The notes under the pieces: model-generated
The model's database searches: none
Told to the model about the DNA's origin: nothing
The model's input: only the letters and a program-made list of their open reading frames with translations
Shown here: positions 1 to 6,407 of the stretch, one piece after another
How the letters are laid out: every line of letters begins with the position of its first letter
Numbering within the stretch: the stretch's first letter is position 1
Assembly: GCA_021852225.1 (NCBI GenBank)
Contig: JAJZOA010000174.1
Coordinates: 1-9,396 of the forward strand
Length of the DNA: 9,396 nt
Origin: Planctomycetota bacterium
GTDB taxonomy: Bacteria; Planctomycetota; Phycisphaerae; WQYP01
Direction of reading: 5' to 3'
Made by a program: the position numbers and the translations under genes

Positions 1-720
1 GCGGCGCGTGCCGTTGGGCAGCGCTGGATTCATCAGATCGCCGGCGGTAATACCGCTGGCGGAGGTATGGTCTATATCACTGGAACTGTCCAGCGGAACA
101 TTCAAACCGCCCAGATCGAAGGTTGCCGCCGAACCGCTAACCGTAACATGGGACGCATATTTATCCACTTGTGTGGTCAGGCCAAAATTATCGTAATAAA
201 TCCCGTCCACAAACCCCAGCATGTGCCCCATTTCATGACGCAAAATACTTAATGCGTCAAATTGATTGTTGGCGACAGTCCCGCTCTGATCGATAAAAGC
301 CAATGTATCGCCGGATATACCCGAGGTCATCGCATCGGCATTAATATGAATCACCTGGGTCACGCCGGGCGTCCAGGGATAAATATCCGTTCCATCAAAT
401 TCCGAATAAGATGTCACAGCTTCACCCAGATAGGTATTGGAACTGGTGCCTGCATTGGTGAAGTCCAGGGACACATTCACTGTCTGATTATCCAGAATCC
501 GGCCGGTCCAACTCGCAATTGCTTCATCCACCACCGTTTCTTCGGTGGTGTTCCAAGTCTGACCGGCGCCGTTTACAAATGTCGGGATAATAGCCAGACC
601 AAAAGCTTTTCCGGAAGCTAATATCAAGAACAGACTCGATCCACCGGCCAAAAGACCGCCATACCAGCGATGTTGCCGTCGGCCGGCATTGTGCAAATCA
701 ACACATTTCAATGCGAGCAT
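1..720 (-). CDS. Exported metzincin-like zinc metalloprotease, 3' end outside the window
   Basis: Reading the minus strand from an ATG at 720 gives 240 uninterrupted codons that run off the window edge, so the C-terminus is missing. Residues 14-19 are basic (RRQHRW) and are followed by a hydrophobic stretch at about 21-43, which fits a signal peptide. Residues 162-172 read HEMGHMLGFVD, matching the HExxHxxGxxD zinc-binding signature of metzincin-type peptidases: H162, H166 and D172 as ligands, E163 as general base. A GGAG Shine-Dalgarno sequence (revcomp of 728-731) sits 7 nt before the ATG, which supports this start. The protein is likely secreted or surface-bound and cleaves proteins outside the cytoplasm; no substrate can be read. 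Such proteins in planctomycetes often end in a PEP-CTERM sorting signal, but that part is not visible. The peptidase fold is well supported; the exact family is an inference. Confidence 0.85.
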   Translation of the reverse strand, partial: MLALKCVDLHNAGRRQHRWYGGLLAGGSSLFLILASGKAFGLAIIPTFVNGAGQTWNTTEETVVDEAIASWTGRILDNQTVNVSLDFTNAGTSSNTYLGEAVTSYSEFDGTDIYPWTPGVTQVIHINADAMTSGISGDTLAFIDQSGTVANNQFDALSILRHEMGHMLGFVDGIYYDNFGLTTQVDKYASHVTVSGSAATFDLGGLNVPLDSSSDIDHTSASGITAGDLMNPALPNGTRR

Positions 721-820
721 TTATTCACTCCGGAAGATAGACGTTTATCGGACTCAAATTCCCGTCCCCGGCTTCGTTGCAGATAGCCTACGTGAAATGG
801 CCCCCTAAAAAAAGCGGCCT

Positions 821-868
821 CAAATATTCCAAAAAAATGTTGACGACGCGGTGCAACTATTGGATTCT
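821..868 (+). promoter_or_regulatory. Candidate promoter of the small lipoprotein gene
   Basis: TTGACG at 840-845 matches five of six bases of the sigma-70 -35 consensus. After a 17-bp spacer there is GATTCT at 863-868, which is a poor -10 (three of six). Immediately upstream, 821-838 is A-rich (AAATATTCC followed by seven A), resembling an UP element. The position suits the gene starting at 927. The weak -10 keeps confidence low. Confidence 0.35.
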
Positions 869-926
869 CTGGCCGTTAGTTTCGCGGACGACCCGACCGC
901 CGTCTATTCACCAACAGGAGGTTCCC

Positions 927-1163
927 ATGAAGTCATTCGCCATACTTGCTGCCGGTGCCGTACTGACCGGATCACTTTTTTCCGCAGGATGTCGCACTGT
1001 GGTGGTCGCACGTCCGGGGCCGCCCGGTCCGCCACCCCCGCCACCGGGGGCGTATTATGTTCCCGCAGCGCCCTGGCCCGGCGCTGTCTGGATACGCGAG
1101 CATTATGTCTGGCGTCCACGCTGGGGGCGGTATCAATGGGTGCCTGGTCACTGGGTAAGATAA
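927..1163 (+). CDS. Small proline-rich lipoprotein with WxPGHW motif (YXWGXW-repeat type)
   Basis: This is a 78-residue protein. The ATG at 927 is chosen because a perfect AGGAGG (916-921) lies 5 nt upstream and because the signal peptide starts there; the frame is open further upstream but that part looks non-coding. Residues 1-21 form a hydrophobic signal peptide ending in SAG before C22, an acceptable though non-classical lipobox, so the mature protein is probably lipid-anchored in the envelope. A run PGPPGPPPPPP occupies 30-40. The aromatic tail at 60-76 contains YVWRPRWGRYQWVPGHW, the Trp/Tyr/Gly/His pattern of the small YXWGXW or WxxGxW repeat family, whose function is not established. 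It is divergent from the metalloprotease gene and convergent with rsmE. An exported lipoprotein is fairly certain; the role is unknown. Confidence 0.75.
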   Translation: MKSFAILAAGAVLTGSLFSAGCRTVVVARPGPPGPPPPPPGAYYVPAAPWPGAVWIREHYVWRPRWGRYQWVPGHWVR

Positions 1164-1243
1164 ACGTGCATTCCGAGCACTGAAAATAATGGCACATTGC
1201 GAAATCTGACATTATTGATAACGCGACTGGACGACCGATGGTT

Positions 1244-2023
1244 TCAGTTGCCGGCCGCGCAGGAGATTATCGCCGCCGCCACCACCGCTGCGGTTTCCAT
1301 ACGAAGCACTGTTGAAGTAAGACGCACCGCGTGCACACGGTGGTCGGCGGAAAGCAGCCTGGTTTCCGTGTCGCTCCATCCGCCCTCGGGCCCGATCAAT
1401 ACCGTGGGAGCATAACTTGCAGGTTTCCCGCCGTCCGTGCTGATATGACCATCGACGGCAGCTTTTAAGTCAGCCGTTTTGATCAGCCATTCAAAAATCG
1501 ATTTTTCCGCAGTCGGTTGGCCCCACAAAAAGTCATTCGTGTCCGCTCCGGCCTGGCTAAGAAGGTCGACCAAGGCGACAGGCCCGTCAATTTCCATCAC
1601 AAAATTGCGCCCGCACTGCTTGGCTGATTCCGCGGCAGCGCGACGGAATTTCGCCATTTTTCCGCCCTCCTTATCTGGATGCACGACGGCGAATTCCGTG
1701 TTAAGCCAGACCAGCCGCTGCACGCCGATCTGGCTTAATTGCTCGACCATTTGCATTGCTCGATCCGCCTTGGGCGTGGCCGATGCCACAGTCACGCGCA
1801 CGCGCGGAGGCAAATCCTGTCGCAGCGGCCCAGCGGTTATGAAACGGCTTTCGCGCCGCCCGATGACCAGTCGCCCCGTCGCCCAAAAGCCGCGGCCATT
1901 AAAGGCAATCACCGTCTCACCATCCCGCATCCGCAGCACATGCCGCGCATGATGGTCCTGATCGTCCGGCAGGGCTGTTTCGCCCAAGCCAAGGTTTGGA
2001 ATATAAAAGCGGGTTGTGGCCAT
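1244..2023 (-). CDS. rsmE: 16S rRNA (uracil-1498-N3)-methyltransferase RsmE
   Basis: The protein has 259 residues, close to the usual 240-250 of the family. RsmE methylates N3 of U1498 in helix 44 of 16S rRNA using SAM, acting in the cytoplasm on assembled 30S subunits. The N-terminal PUA-like part contains the family's HHARHVLRMRDGE at 24-36. The C-terminal SPOUT (trefoil-knot) domain carries IGPEGGWSDTE at 210-220 and LTSTVLRMETA at 235-245, the SAM-binding knot motifs. I chose the ATG at 2023 rather than the longer frame from 2110. It begins right at the conserved MATTRFYIP, has GGAG 8 nt upstream, and does not overlap the preceding gene. It follows the methyltransferase gene by 26 nt and is the last gene of the minus-strand operon. 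No residue known to be needed appears lost. Confidence 0.95.
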   Translation of the reverse strand: MATTRFYIPNLGLGETALPDDQDHHARHVLRMRDGETVIAFNGRGFWATGRLVIGRRESRFITAGPLRQDLPPRVRVTVASATPKADRAMQMVEQLSQIGVQRLVWLNTEFAVVHPDKEGGKMAKFRRAAAESAKQCGRNFVMEIDGPVALVDLLSQAGADTNDFLWGQPTAEKSIFEWLIKTADLKAAVDGHISTDGGKPASYAPTVLIGPEGGWSDTETRLLSADHRVHAVRLTSTVLRMETAAVVAAAIISCAAGN

Positions 2024-2049
2024 ACCACATTCTCCGGCAGCGGACCTGT

Positions 2050-2775
2050 TTACTGAATCGTCAGCCGATAAAGCATGCCATCTTTCTGTACCCCCGGATC
2101 TCCATGCCATTTCAACGGCCCCTCACTGACGGTGAAATTTTCCAGCACCGCGAGTATCGGAAAATCTTCCGCACTGTTGCGGCCAGGATCACTGATCCAT
2201 ACGGTGCCCCCGGGTGCCAGCAGTCGTTTAATGGCGTTTAGCAAAATGGCGTGAAGCCGCCGCTCATACAACACGTCTGATGCAATAATCCAGTCAAACT
2301 TTTTTTCAACCGGACTTCGCCAGTCCATTTGAAACGCGTCCACCGCATCGGTTTTTATTTGGTTAATCGCCGCATTATGCCGGGCAAAATCGATCGCCTC
2401 AGGATCATAATCGGTAAATGTTACATGCCAACCGCGCCATCCAGCGGCCACGCCCGCAATGCCCAGTCCACATCCGAGTTCCAGTGCCCGCGGCCGACAA
2501 GCGCCTCCGGCATTGCTCGCTGGAGGAGATTCGTCGGACTGGGCAATCCGATGAGCAAGCATCAGACTGCTGGGCCAAATTACCGGCCAGTAGGGTAAAT
2601 AATTATCCGCTTTGTAACGCCGTTCGGTTACCGGATCATCCAGCAGTGAATCCGGGTCTTTAGGCGCGATAATATCCAGTGTGCGGCCGGCAATATCAAA
2701 GCGATGCGTCTGCACCGTAAAACGACTTACCAGCGGAGGAGAACCATTGCCTGTCTGCTGCATCTGTCCGGCCAT
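2050..2775 (-). CDS. Class I SAM-dependent methyltransferase, METTL21/Methyltransf_16-like
   Basis: The protein has 241 residues with a seven-strand Rossmann methyltransferase core. PYWPVIWPS at 61-69 is the tryptophan-rich segment seen before motif I in the Methyltransf_16 (lysine methyltransferase-like) group. ELGCGLGIAG at 99-108 is SAM-binding motif I, TDYDPEAI at 121-128 holds the acidic motif II residue, and IIASDVLYE at 163-171 is the post-II motif with the DVLY typical of this group. The substrate cannot be read; relatives methylate protein lysines, but small-molecule relatives exist. The ATG at 2775 directly abuts the TAA of the upstream gene (TAAATG on the coding strand). No strong Shine-Dalgarno is visible, so translation is probably coupled. 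A second in-frame ATG at 2763 is an alternative start. The adjacent rsmE makes a translation-linked role possible, but that is inference from position only. Confidence 0.85.
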   Translation of the reverse strand: MAGQMQQTGNGSPPLVSRFTVQTHRFDIAGRTLDIIAPKDPDSLLDDPVTERRYKADNYLPYWPVIWPSSLMLAHRIAQSDESPPASNAGGACRPRALELGCGLGIAGVAAGWRGWHVTFTDYDPEAIDFARHNAAINQIKTDAVDAFQMDWRSPVEKKFDWIIASDVLYERRLHAILLNAIKRLLAPGGTVWISDPGRNSAEDFPILAVLENFTVSEGPLKWHGDPGVQKDGMLYRLTIQ

Positions 2776-3366
2776 TTACGGGTGTACCATTCTGTCCGCG
2801 GGGACTGCACCCGTCGTTCCACGAGGCATTGACGCTGCAGAGGGGTTGGCCGCGGGCTTACTTTCCGCATGTGTCGTTAAAATAATGGAAGCCACAATTC
2901 CGATAAACAGCACAATCGCGGCAGCCACCACAAATCGCGTCCATGGGGAAAGGTTGAATCCCTCAACCAGATCATCATCAGAGGATTTCTTCTTTTTCGG
3001 TGCCAGCAGCGGGTCATATGCCAGCATCGACTGTTCCGCCGCGCCGCCCAGCCGTGCCGCTTCTATCTGCACCGCCGCCGTTAATCTTGCCCACGCACCA
3101 GCAGGCATGACGCCTGCGTTTACGGTTTGCAATCGGGTACTTTCCGGCGAGACGGTCCGATTCCGCTGCAACACCGCTATTACCTGCTGCGGGAAATCCC
3201 GCTCGGAAACTTTTTGTTCCACAAACTCCTTAAATACCTGACGAACCGCCTGTTGAAGGAGGCTCTCAGCATAGTCAGGCGCCGCGCAACTTTGGGCAGT
3301 CGAATACAGCACATCGCGATCAGCCTCTAGCAGTTCAATACATCGATGACTGGCGGATTCGATCAT
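2776..3366 (-). CDS. Single-pass membrane protein of unknown function
   Basis: The protein has 196 residues. I do not recognise a family. Residues 1-115 are soluble and mostly helical, and 122-135 is charged (KKKK at 124-127, then DDD). Residues 145-164 form one strong transmembrane helix, and 166-196 is a Pro/Ala/Ser-rich tail. Lysines before the helix predict the N-terminal domain in the cytoplasm and the tail outside. The segment at about 28-50 (acidic and Leu/Gln-rich, then RQVFKEFVEQ) faintly resembles region 2 of ECF sigma factors, too weakly to name. No zinc-finger anti-sigma signature is present. The ATG at 3366 overlaps the TGA of the small ORF upstream (ATGA) and has AGG 8 nt before it. 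Its stop is directly followed by the methyltransferase ATG. It is a real gene by operon packing; the function is unknown. Confidence 0.75.
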   Translation of the reverse strand: MIESASHRCIELLEADRDVLYSTAQSCAAPDYAESLLQQAVRQVFKEFVEQKVSERDFPQQVIAVLQRNRTVSPESTRLQTVNAGVMPAGAWARLTAAVQIEAARLGGAAEQSMLAYDPLLAPKKKKSSDDDLVEGFNLSPWTRFVVAAAIVLFIGIVASIILTTHAESKPAANPSAASMPRGTTGAVPADRMVHP

Positions 3367-3491
3367 AATTCAGACCTGCAAGGAGCGCGTCTGGATACCG
3401 CTGCACCCAGCCGCACCAGAATGTTTTCGATTATCTGCGAAGAACCCATTACCCAACTGCGACCGCAAAGTTTTTTGACCTGCGGCCACAT
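3363..3491 (-). CDS. Proposed small ORF, 42 residues, inside the operon
   Basis: This short frame fills the gap between the TPR lipoprotein and the membrane-protein gene. It starts at ATG 3491, 13 nt after the TPR stop codon, with AGG 8 nt upstream. Its TGA overlaps the next gene's ATG in an ATGA quartet, a classic coupling arrangement. The product is basic, beginning MWPQVKKLCGRSWV, and has an amphipathic-looking stretch SQIIENILVRLGAAV at residues 17-31. A second in-frame ATG lies at 3449. It has no membrane segment or motif I recognise. Spacing, Shine-Dalgarno and overlap are the whole case. It could equally be a leader whose translation controls the downstream gene, or a chance frame. A 7-bp inverted repeat (3461-3467 with 3481-3487, one G-T pair) lies within it. 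Confidence 0.4.
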   Translation of the reverse strand: MWPQVKKLCGRSWVMGSSQIIENILVRLGAAVSRRAPCRSEL

Positions 3492-3504
3492 TCAATAGGC
3501 CTGT

Positions 3505-4212
3505 TCATTCCGCCAAGGAGCAGGGGCGCGTCGTGGCAGGCCCATAAACGTCGGATATGGTTAAACCATCATGAAGCATCGCCGGGACAAGGCCGGGCAG
3601 CGCCGGATTTATTTTGTAAGCCCTGGAGTAATATTTCCCGGCTAAGGATTTTTGCCCGATCCGGTCAAAAAACTGCGCAGTCTGCAATTGAATGTTCGCA
3701 TCGGACGGCGCCATTTGGGCCGCCTTCATATAGTTCGCCCGGGCATCATCCAGATCACCAAGTTTTTCATAGAACCGTGCCACGCGAAGCCGCCCCGCCG
3801 GCCGCTGGGTCAGCGCCGCATCGCGTTCCAGAAAATTCATTGCCTCATTGGGCTTGCCACTCTTAATCAGTGCTTCAGCCAAGGCGCTCTTCACGTGACC
3901 ATAATTGGGATCCACGCGCCACGCCATTTTGTAGTGATATTGCGACTGTTCATACCGGCCCAGCATGTAGTCCGATGCGCCCGCGTAATAATTACCCCTC
4001 GGCTGGGATTCGTTGTATTTCAGAGACTGGTTGAATTTTACCAATGCCGCGGCATATTTATGCTGGTGATAGAGTCGCAGCCCTTCGTTGCGCAACTTCA
4101 TCGCGGGTGATTGGCACCCGGCCAGCGCGCCAGCGCCAATAACAATTGCAAGGGTGAATAGTTTCTTCGTTATTGAAGAACAAGCCTTAATCCGCATCAT
4201 TTTTCCGGTCAT
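3505..4212 (-). CDS. TPR-repeat lipoprotein
   Basis: The protein has 235 residues from ATG 4212. The longer frame from 4236 was rejected because GGAG (revcomp of 4219-4222) lies 6 nt before 4212. Further in-frame ATGs are at 4200 and 4197. The signal peptide has basic residues, a hydrophobic core and ends ALAG-C33, a textbook lipobox, so the protein is lipid-anchored in the envelope. The rest is about five tetratricopeptide repeats at roughly 37-70, 71-102, 105-136, 139-170 and 173-203. Typical residues are visible, such as LYHQHKYAAALVKFNQSL and FYEKLGDLDDARANYMKA. TPRs are protein-protein docking surfaces; the general architecture recalls envelope assembly or secretion accessory lipoproteins, but no specific partner can be named. 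It is the first gene of the operon ending with rsmE, and its promoter candidate is at 4243-4270. Confidence 0.85.
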   Translation of the reverse strand: MTGKMMRIKACSSITKKLFTLAIVIGAGALAGCQSPAMKLRNEGLRLYHQHKYAAALVKFNQSLKYNESQPRGNYYAGASDYMLGRYEQSQYHYKMAWRVDPNYGHVKSALAEALIKSGKPNEAMNFLERDAALTQRPAGRLRVARFYEKLGDLDDARANYMKAAQMAPSDANIQLQTAQFFDRIGQKSLAGKYYSRAYKINPALPGLVPAMLHDGLTISDVYGPATTRPCSLAE

Positions 4213-4242
4213 GTTGAACTCCGCTAGGTTTTCCATTTACTG

Positions 4243-4270
4243 ATGGTATCATTGAACCGTGGTTTGGCAA
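4243..4270 (-). promoter_or_regulatory. Candidate sigma-70 promoter of the TPR-to-rsmE operon
   Basis: On the minus strand, TTGCCA (revcomp of 4265-4270) is five of six to the -35 consensus. It is followed after 16 bp by TACCAT (revcomp of 4243-4248), four of six to the -10. The expected transcript start gives a leader of roughly 25 nt before ATG 4212, enough for the GGAG site. The -35 lies inside the start of the divergent phosphoesterase gene. Confidence 0.4.
4247..4252 (+). promoter_or_regulatory. -10-like hexamer suggesting a leaderless mRNA for the phosphoesterase gene
   Basis: TATCAT at 4247-4252 is five of six to TATAAT. Six bases later is the GTG at 4259, where a transcript from this hexamer would be expected to begin. 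No Shine-Dalgarno precedes the GTG. No convincing -35 is visible at 16-18 bp. It overlaps the -10 of the opposite promoter by two bases. Confidence 0.3.
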
Positions 4271-4726
4271 GACTCCAGCAAATTCTCCCCCCCCGCTTCC
4301 CCGGTCACTGCGCCGGGCGATGGCCCCTCTGACGGCCAAAATTTGGCCTTTGCAATTCTCCGGCATGTGACACCACAGGATACGCATTGGGACCTTTTGC
4401 TGGAATTACCCGGTAAAACAGGTTTGGCCACATGGCGAATTCACAGCCCGCCCTCCGCCTGGCCCAGCCCGCCCGACCAGGCCCCTCGGTGGCTGCCCGC
4501 ATATCCCCTGCCCGACCACCGCCGAATTTACCTGGATTACCAAGGCCCAATTTCCAATAATCGTGGCCATGTCACACAAATTGACCGCGGCCGACTGATC
4601 GTCCACTCATCCGACAATTCCTCGCTGAACGTAACCCTTGTCGGATTATCTGCGACTCTCAACCTCCTTTTTCGCCCCCCCACCTACAGTCCAGGACAGT
4701 GGATGATTTCGGCCCGTCTGGCCTGA
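4259..4726 (+). CDS. Stand-alone LigD-type 3'-phosphoesterase (PE) domain protein
   Basis: The protein has 155 residues. In bacterial LigD the PE domain trims 3'-phosphates and 3'-terminal ribonucleotides from DNA ends during non-homologous end joining. Here the core reads FAILRHVTPQDTHWDLLLEL at 31-50 and LPDHRRIYLDYQGPISNNRG at 84-103, matching the PE pattern (KH...HxD...LE, then DHP-like and GxI). H36, H43, D45 and H87 occupy the positions expected of the metal and phosphate-binding residues. No polymerase, ligase or Ku domain is attached or nearby, so a repair role is inferred from the domain only. An in-frame TGA at 4253 forces the start to GTG 4259 or later; TTG at codon 29 is an alternative that still keeps the whole domain. 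The first 28 residues are Pro/Ser-rich and contain a run of eight C (4287-4294) where an indel would change the start. Confidence 0.8.
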   Translation: MVWQDSSKFSPPASPVTAPGDGPSDGQNLAFAILRHVTPQDTHWDLLLELPGKTGLATWRIHSPPSAWPSPPDQAPRWLPAYPLPDHRRIYLDYQGPISNNRGHVTQIDRGRLIVHSSDNSSLNVTLVGLSATLNLLFRPPTYSPGQWMISARLA

Positions 4727-4737
4727 CCCGTCAGACC
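4720..4737. terminator. Hairpin across two convergent stop codons, possible bidirectional terminator
   Basis: GGCCTGA (4720-4726), loop CCCG, TCAGACC (4731-4737) form a 7-bp stem with one wobble or mismatched pair depending on the strand. Each arm ends in a stop codon: TGA of the phosphoesterase gene on the plus strand and TGA of the transporter gene on the minus strand. No T-run follows on either side, so it would be a weak intrinsic terminator at best. Confidence 0.4.
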
Positions 4738-6248
4738 TTATGCGAAAGCCATTTGTCGCGATGAAATATGACATAGCTGAACAGCGCCCGATAGTTTAAG
4801 TCCACAAAAATAGCGATCCAGACTGCGGTTAAATTGGCACCAGAAATCTGGTGCGCCGCCATGTACCACAAACAGATTCCCAACACGCCCAACCGCACAA
4901 TAAAAATTCCCGTTACTGTGTTAATCATAGGCAGCACGGTTTCGCCAGCGCCCCGAATCGCGCCGGACAGCACAATCGCCACCGCAAAGCCTGGCTGCGC
5001 CAGCCCGGCGATTATCATTGGCCACAGGCCCACTGCCACCACTGGCGGCGAATTGACCAGCAGCGAAAGCATAAAATGCGGTGCCAGAACCATTGGCAAT
5101 GCCAGAAGAGTCATTGTCAGGCAGCCCAACGTGTTGGCCAGAATGGCCGCCCGCTTTGCCTCCCGCGGTTTGCCCGCTCCCAGATACTGGCCCACCAGCG
5201 CCGAAGCGGCAATCTGAAACCCAAACCCCGGCAAAAAGGAAAGGGATTCAATTCGCAGCACCACGCTGTGGGCGGCAAGCGTAAACCCATTGGGATCCGT
5301 CCGGACATTCATGACAAAAATCACAATCAGGAATTGGCCACCCCACAGCAGAATGCCTTCCAGCCAGCTTGGCACACCGATCCGCAGAATCCGCATCAGA
5401 ACATGCGGAACTATTTTCAAATGCCGCAGCCGTATGCGCAACGGGGTAGAATTTCCCAGCAACACCACAGCTGTGCATATTCCCCCCGCGAGGTATGCCA
5501 GCATTGTGCCGAACGCATCACCCTGAATGCCCCATGCCGGCGCGCCAAGCCATCCAAACGTAAACACACTGGAAGTAACCAGATTTACCAGCATCACCAG
5601 CAGCGTAATTCGCATCGGTCGCACAGTGTCGCCGGCTCCGCGCACCGCCGCCATGCCGATCTGGCCTGATGTCTGAAGGCTTATGGTTACCACCATGATC
5701 CGCAGATATTGCGCGGCGAATACCGCCGCAAGCCCGGTCAAACCACATCCGGTCGCAATCTGCTGCGCAAAAATGAACATCAAAATTGAGGTGCTTACGG
5801 ATACGATAAATGCCGCGGAAATCGCGGTGCCCGCAACCCGGTTGGCCACCCTTATTTTCCGCGATCCGATCGCCCGCGACACAATCGCCGTCGCCCCGGT
5901 GGCCATCGCCGCGGTCATTAAGCCTGCAAACCACTGCAAATATGTCATCAGGCCAACGGCGGCACTCGCGGCGGAAACTACGTCCGCGTTTCCCGGCAAA
6001 TGCCCGGCAATCACAACATCCGTCAGGCCAATTAAAGCGCCCAGCACCTGTTCGCCAATCGCGGGCGCGGCAATGCGTAAGATCAGGCCATAGGTAGGCT
6101 CCCCCGTCACCAGGCTTTTACGGCCTGATTTGGCCTTCCCCATTTCCGACGGCCGACCGACCGGCCGCGTCGCCTGTGGGGTCACCAGCCCCGCCGCATC
6201 CGCTTCGCGCAGTTCGGGATAATCCGATGGATCTGTTGCCGCCGCCAA
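4731..6248 (-). CDS. MATE-family multidrug/toxic-compound efflux transporter
   Basis: The protein has 505 residues with about twelve hydrophobic segments, beginning after LVTGEPTYGLILRIAAPAI at 46-64. MATE proteins export cationic drugs or metabolites across the inner membrane using a sodium or proton gradient. The two-fold pseudo-symmetry is visible: VRGAGDT at 202-208 in the first half matches IRGAGET at 431-437 in the second. AIVSRAIGSRKIRVANR at 121-137 likewise matches ALVGQYLGAGKPREAKR at 350-366. The track of start codons gives TTG at 6248 with AGAGGA 6 nt upstream, adding a hydrophilic 45-residue N-terminal tail. ATG 6143 (MGKAKSGRK) is the alternative and would keep the whole transport core, with a weaker Shine-Dalgarno. 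Substrate cannot be read. It is convergent with the phosphoesterase gene and divergent from the pseudopilin gene. Confidence 0.92.
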   Translation of the reverse strand: MAAATDPSDYPELREADAAGLVTPQATRPVGRPSEMGKAKSGRKSLVTGEPTYGLILRIAAPAIGEQVLGALIGLTDVVIAGHLPGNADVVSAASAAVGLMTYLQWFAGLMTAAMATGATAIVSRAIGSRKIRVANRVAGTAISAAFIVSVSTSILMFIFAQQIATGCGLTGLAAVFAAQYLRIMVVTISLQTSGQIGMAAVRGAGDTVRPMRITLLVMLVNLVTSSVFTFGWLGAPAWGIQGDAFGTMLAYLAGGICTAVVLLGNSTPLRIRLRHLKIVPHVLMRILRIGVPSWLEGILLWGGQFLIVIFVMNVRTDPNGFTLAAHSVVLRIESLSFLPGFGFQIAASALVGQYLGAGKPREAKRAAILANTLGCLTMTLLALPMVLAPHFMLSLLVNSPPVVAVGLWPMIIAGLAQPGFAVAIVLSGAIRGAGETVLPMINTVTGIFIVRLGVLGICLWYMAAHQISGANLTAVWIAIFVDLNYRALFSYVIFHRDKWLSHKV

Positions 6249-6304
6249 TTGACATCCTCTGCCGGGAAGTTCCGCCCGGACCAGCCATCTGTTTCCGGTA
6301 GGGC

Positions 6305-6333
6305 ATTGTATGCGACACGCAAATGCAGGTACA
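6305..6333 (-). promoter_or_regulatory. Candidate promoter of the MATE gene
   Basis: On the minus strand, TACAAT (revcomp of 6305-6310) is five of six to the -10 consensus. A 17-bp spacer separates it from TGTACC (revcomp of 6328-6333), a weak -35 (three of six). The predicted leader is about 50 nt to the TTG at 6248. It contains an imperfect CCGGG/CCCGG stem (6262-6279) just before the Shine-Dalgarno. Confidence 0.4.
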
Positions 6334-6407
6334 CCCGCCGACGTCCGGAAATATTCCCCTTATTCCTTAACTGCGGCTCGCATGCGGATTATCGGCGAAA
6401 ACCCTGA

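Noticed and set aside
262..621. Open frame of 119 codons on the plus strand
   Set aside because: Antisense to the metalloprotease, which carries the zinc-binding motif.
1185..1216. Inverted repeat AATAATG / CATTATT between the lipoprotein gene and rsmE
   Set aside because: The 7-bp AT-rich stem has an 18-nt loop and no proper T-run; too weak to call a terminator even though its place between convergent genes would suit one.
1479..1952. Open frame of 157 codons on the plus strand
   Set aside because: Antisense to rsmE, which has complete family motifs; no Shine-Dalgarno or domain.
3461..3487. Inverted repeat GACCGCA / TGCGGCC as terminator of the TPR gene
   Set aside because: The homopolymer is in the 13-nt loop, not after the stem, and the downstream operon genes argue against termination here.
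3652..4110. Open frame of 152 codons on the plus strand
   Set aside because: Antisense to the TPR lipoprotein gene; no recognisable features.
4851..5669. Open frame of 272 codons on the plus strand
   Set aside because: It lies wholly antisense to the MATE gene; the product is rich in His, Gln, Arg and Pro with no domain, as expected for an antisense shadow.
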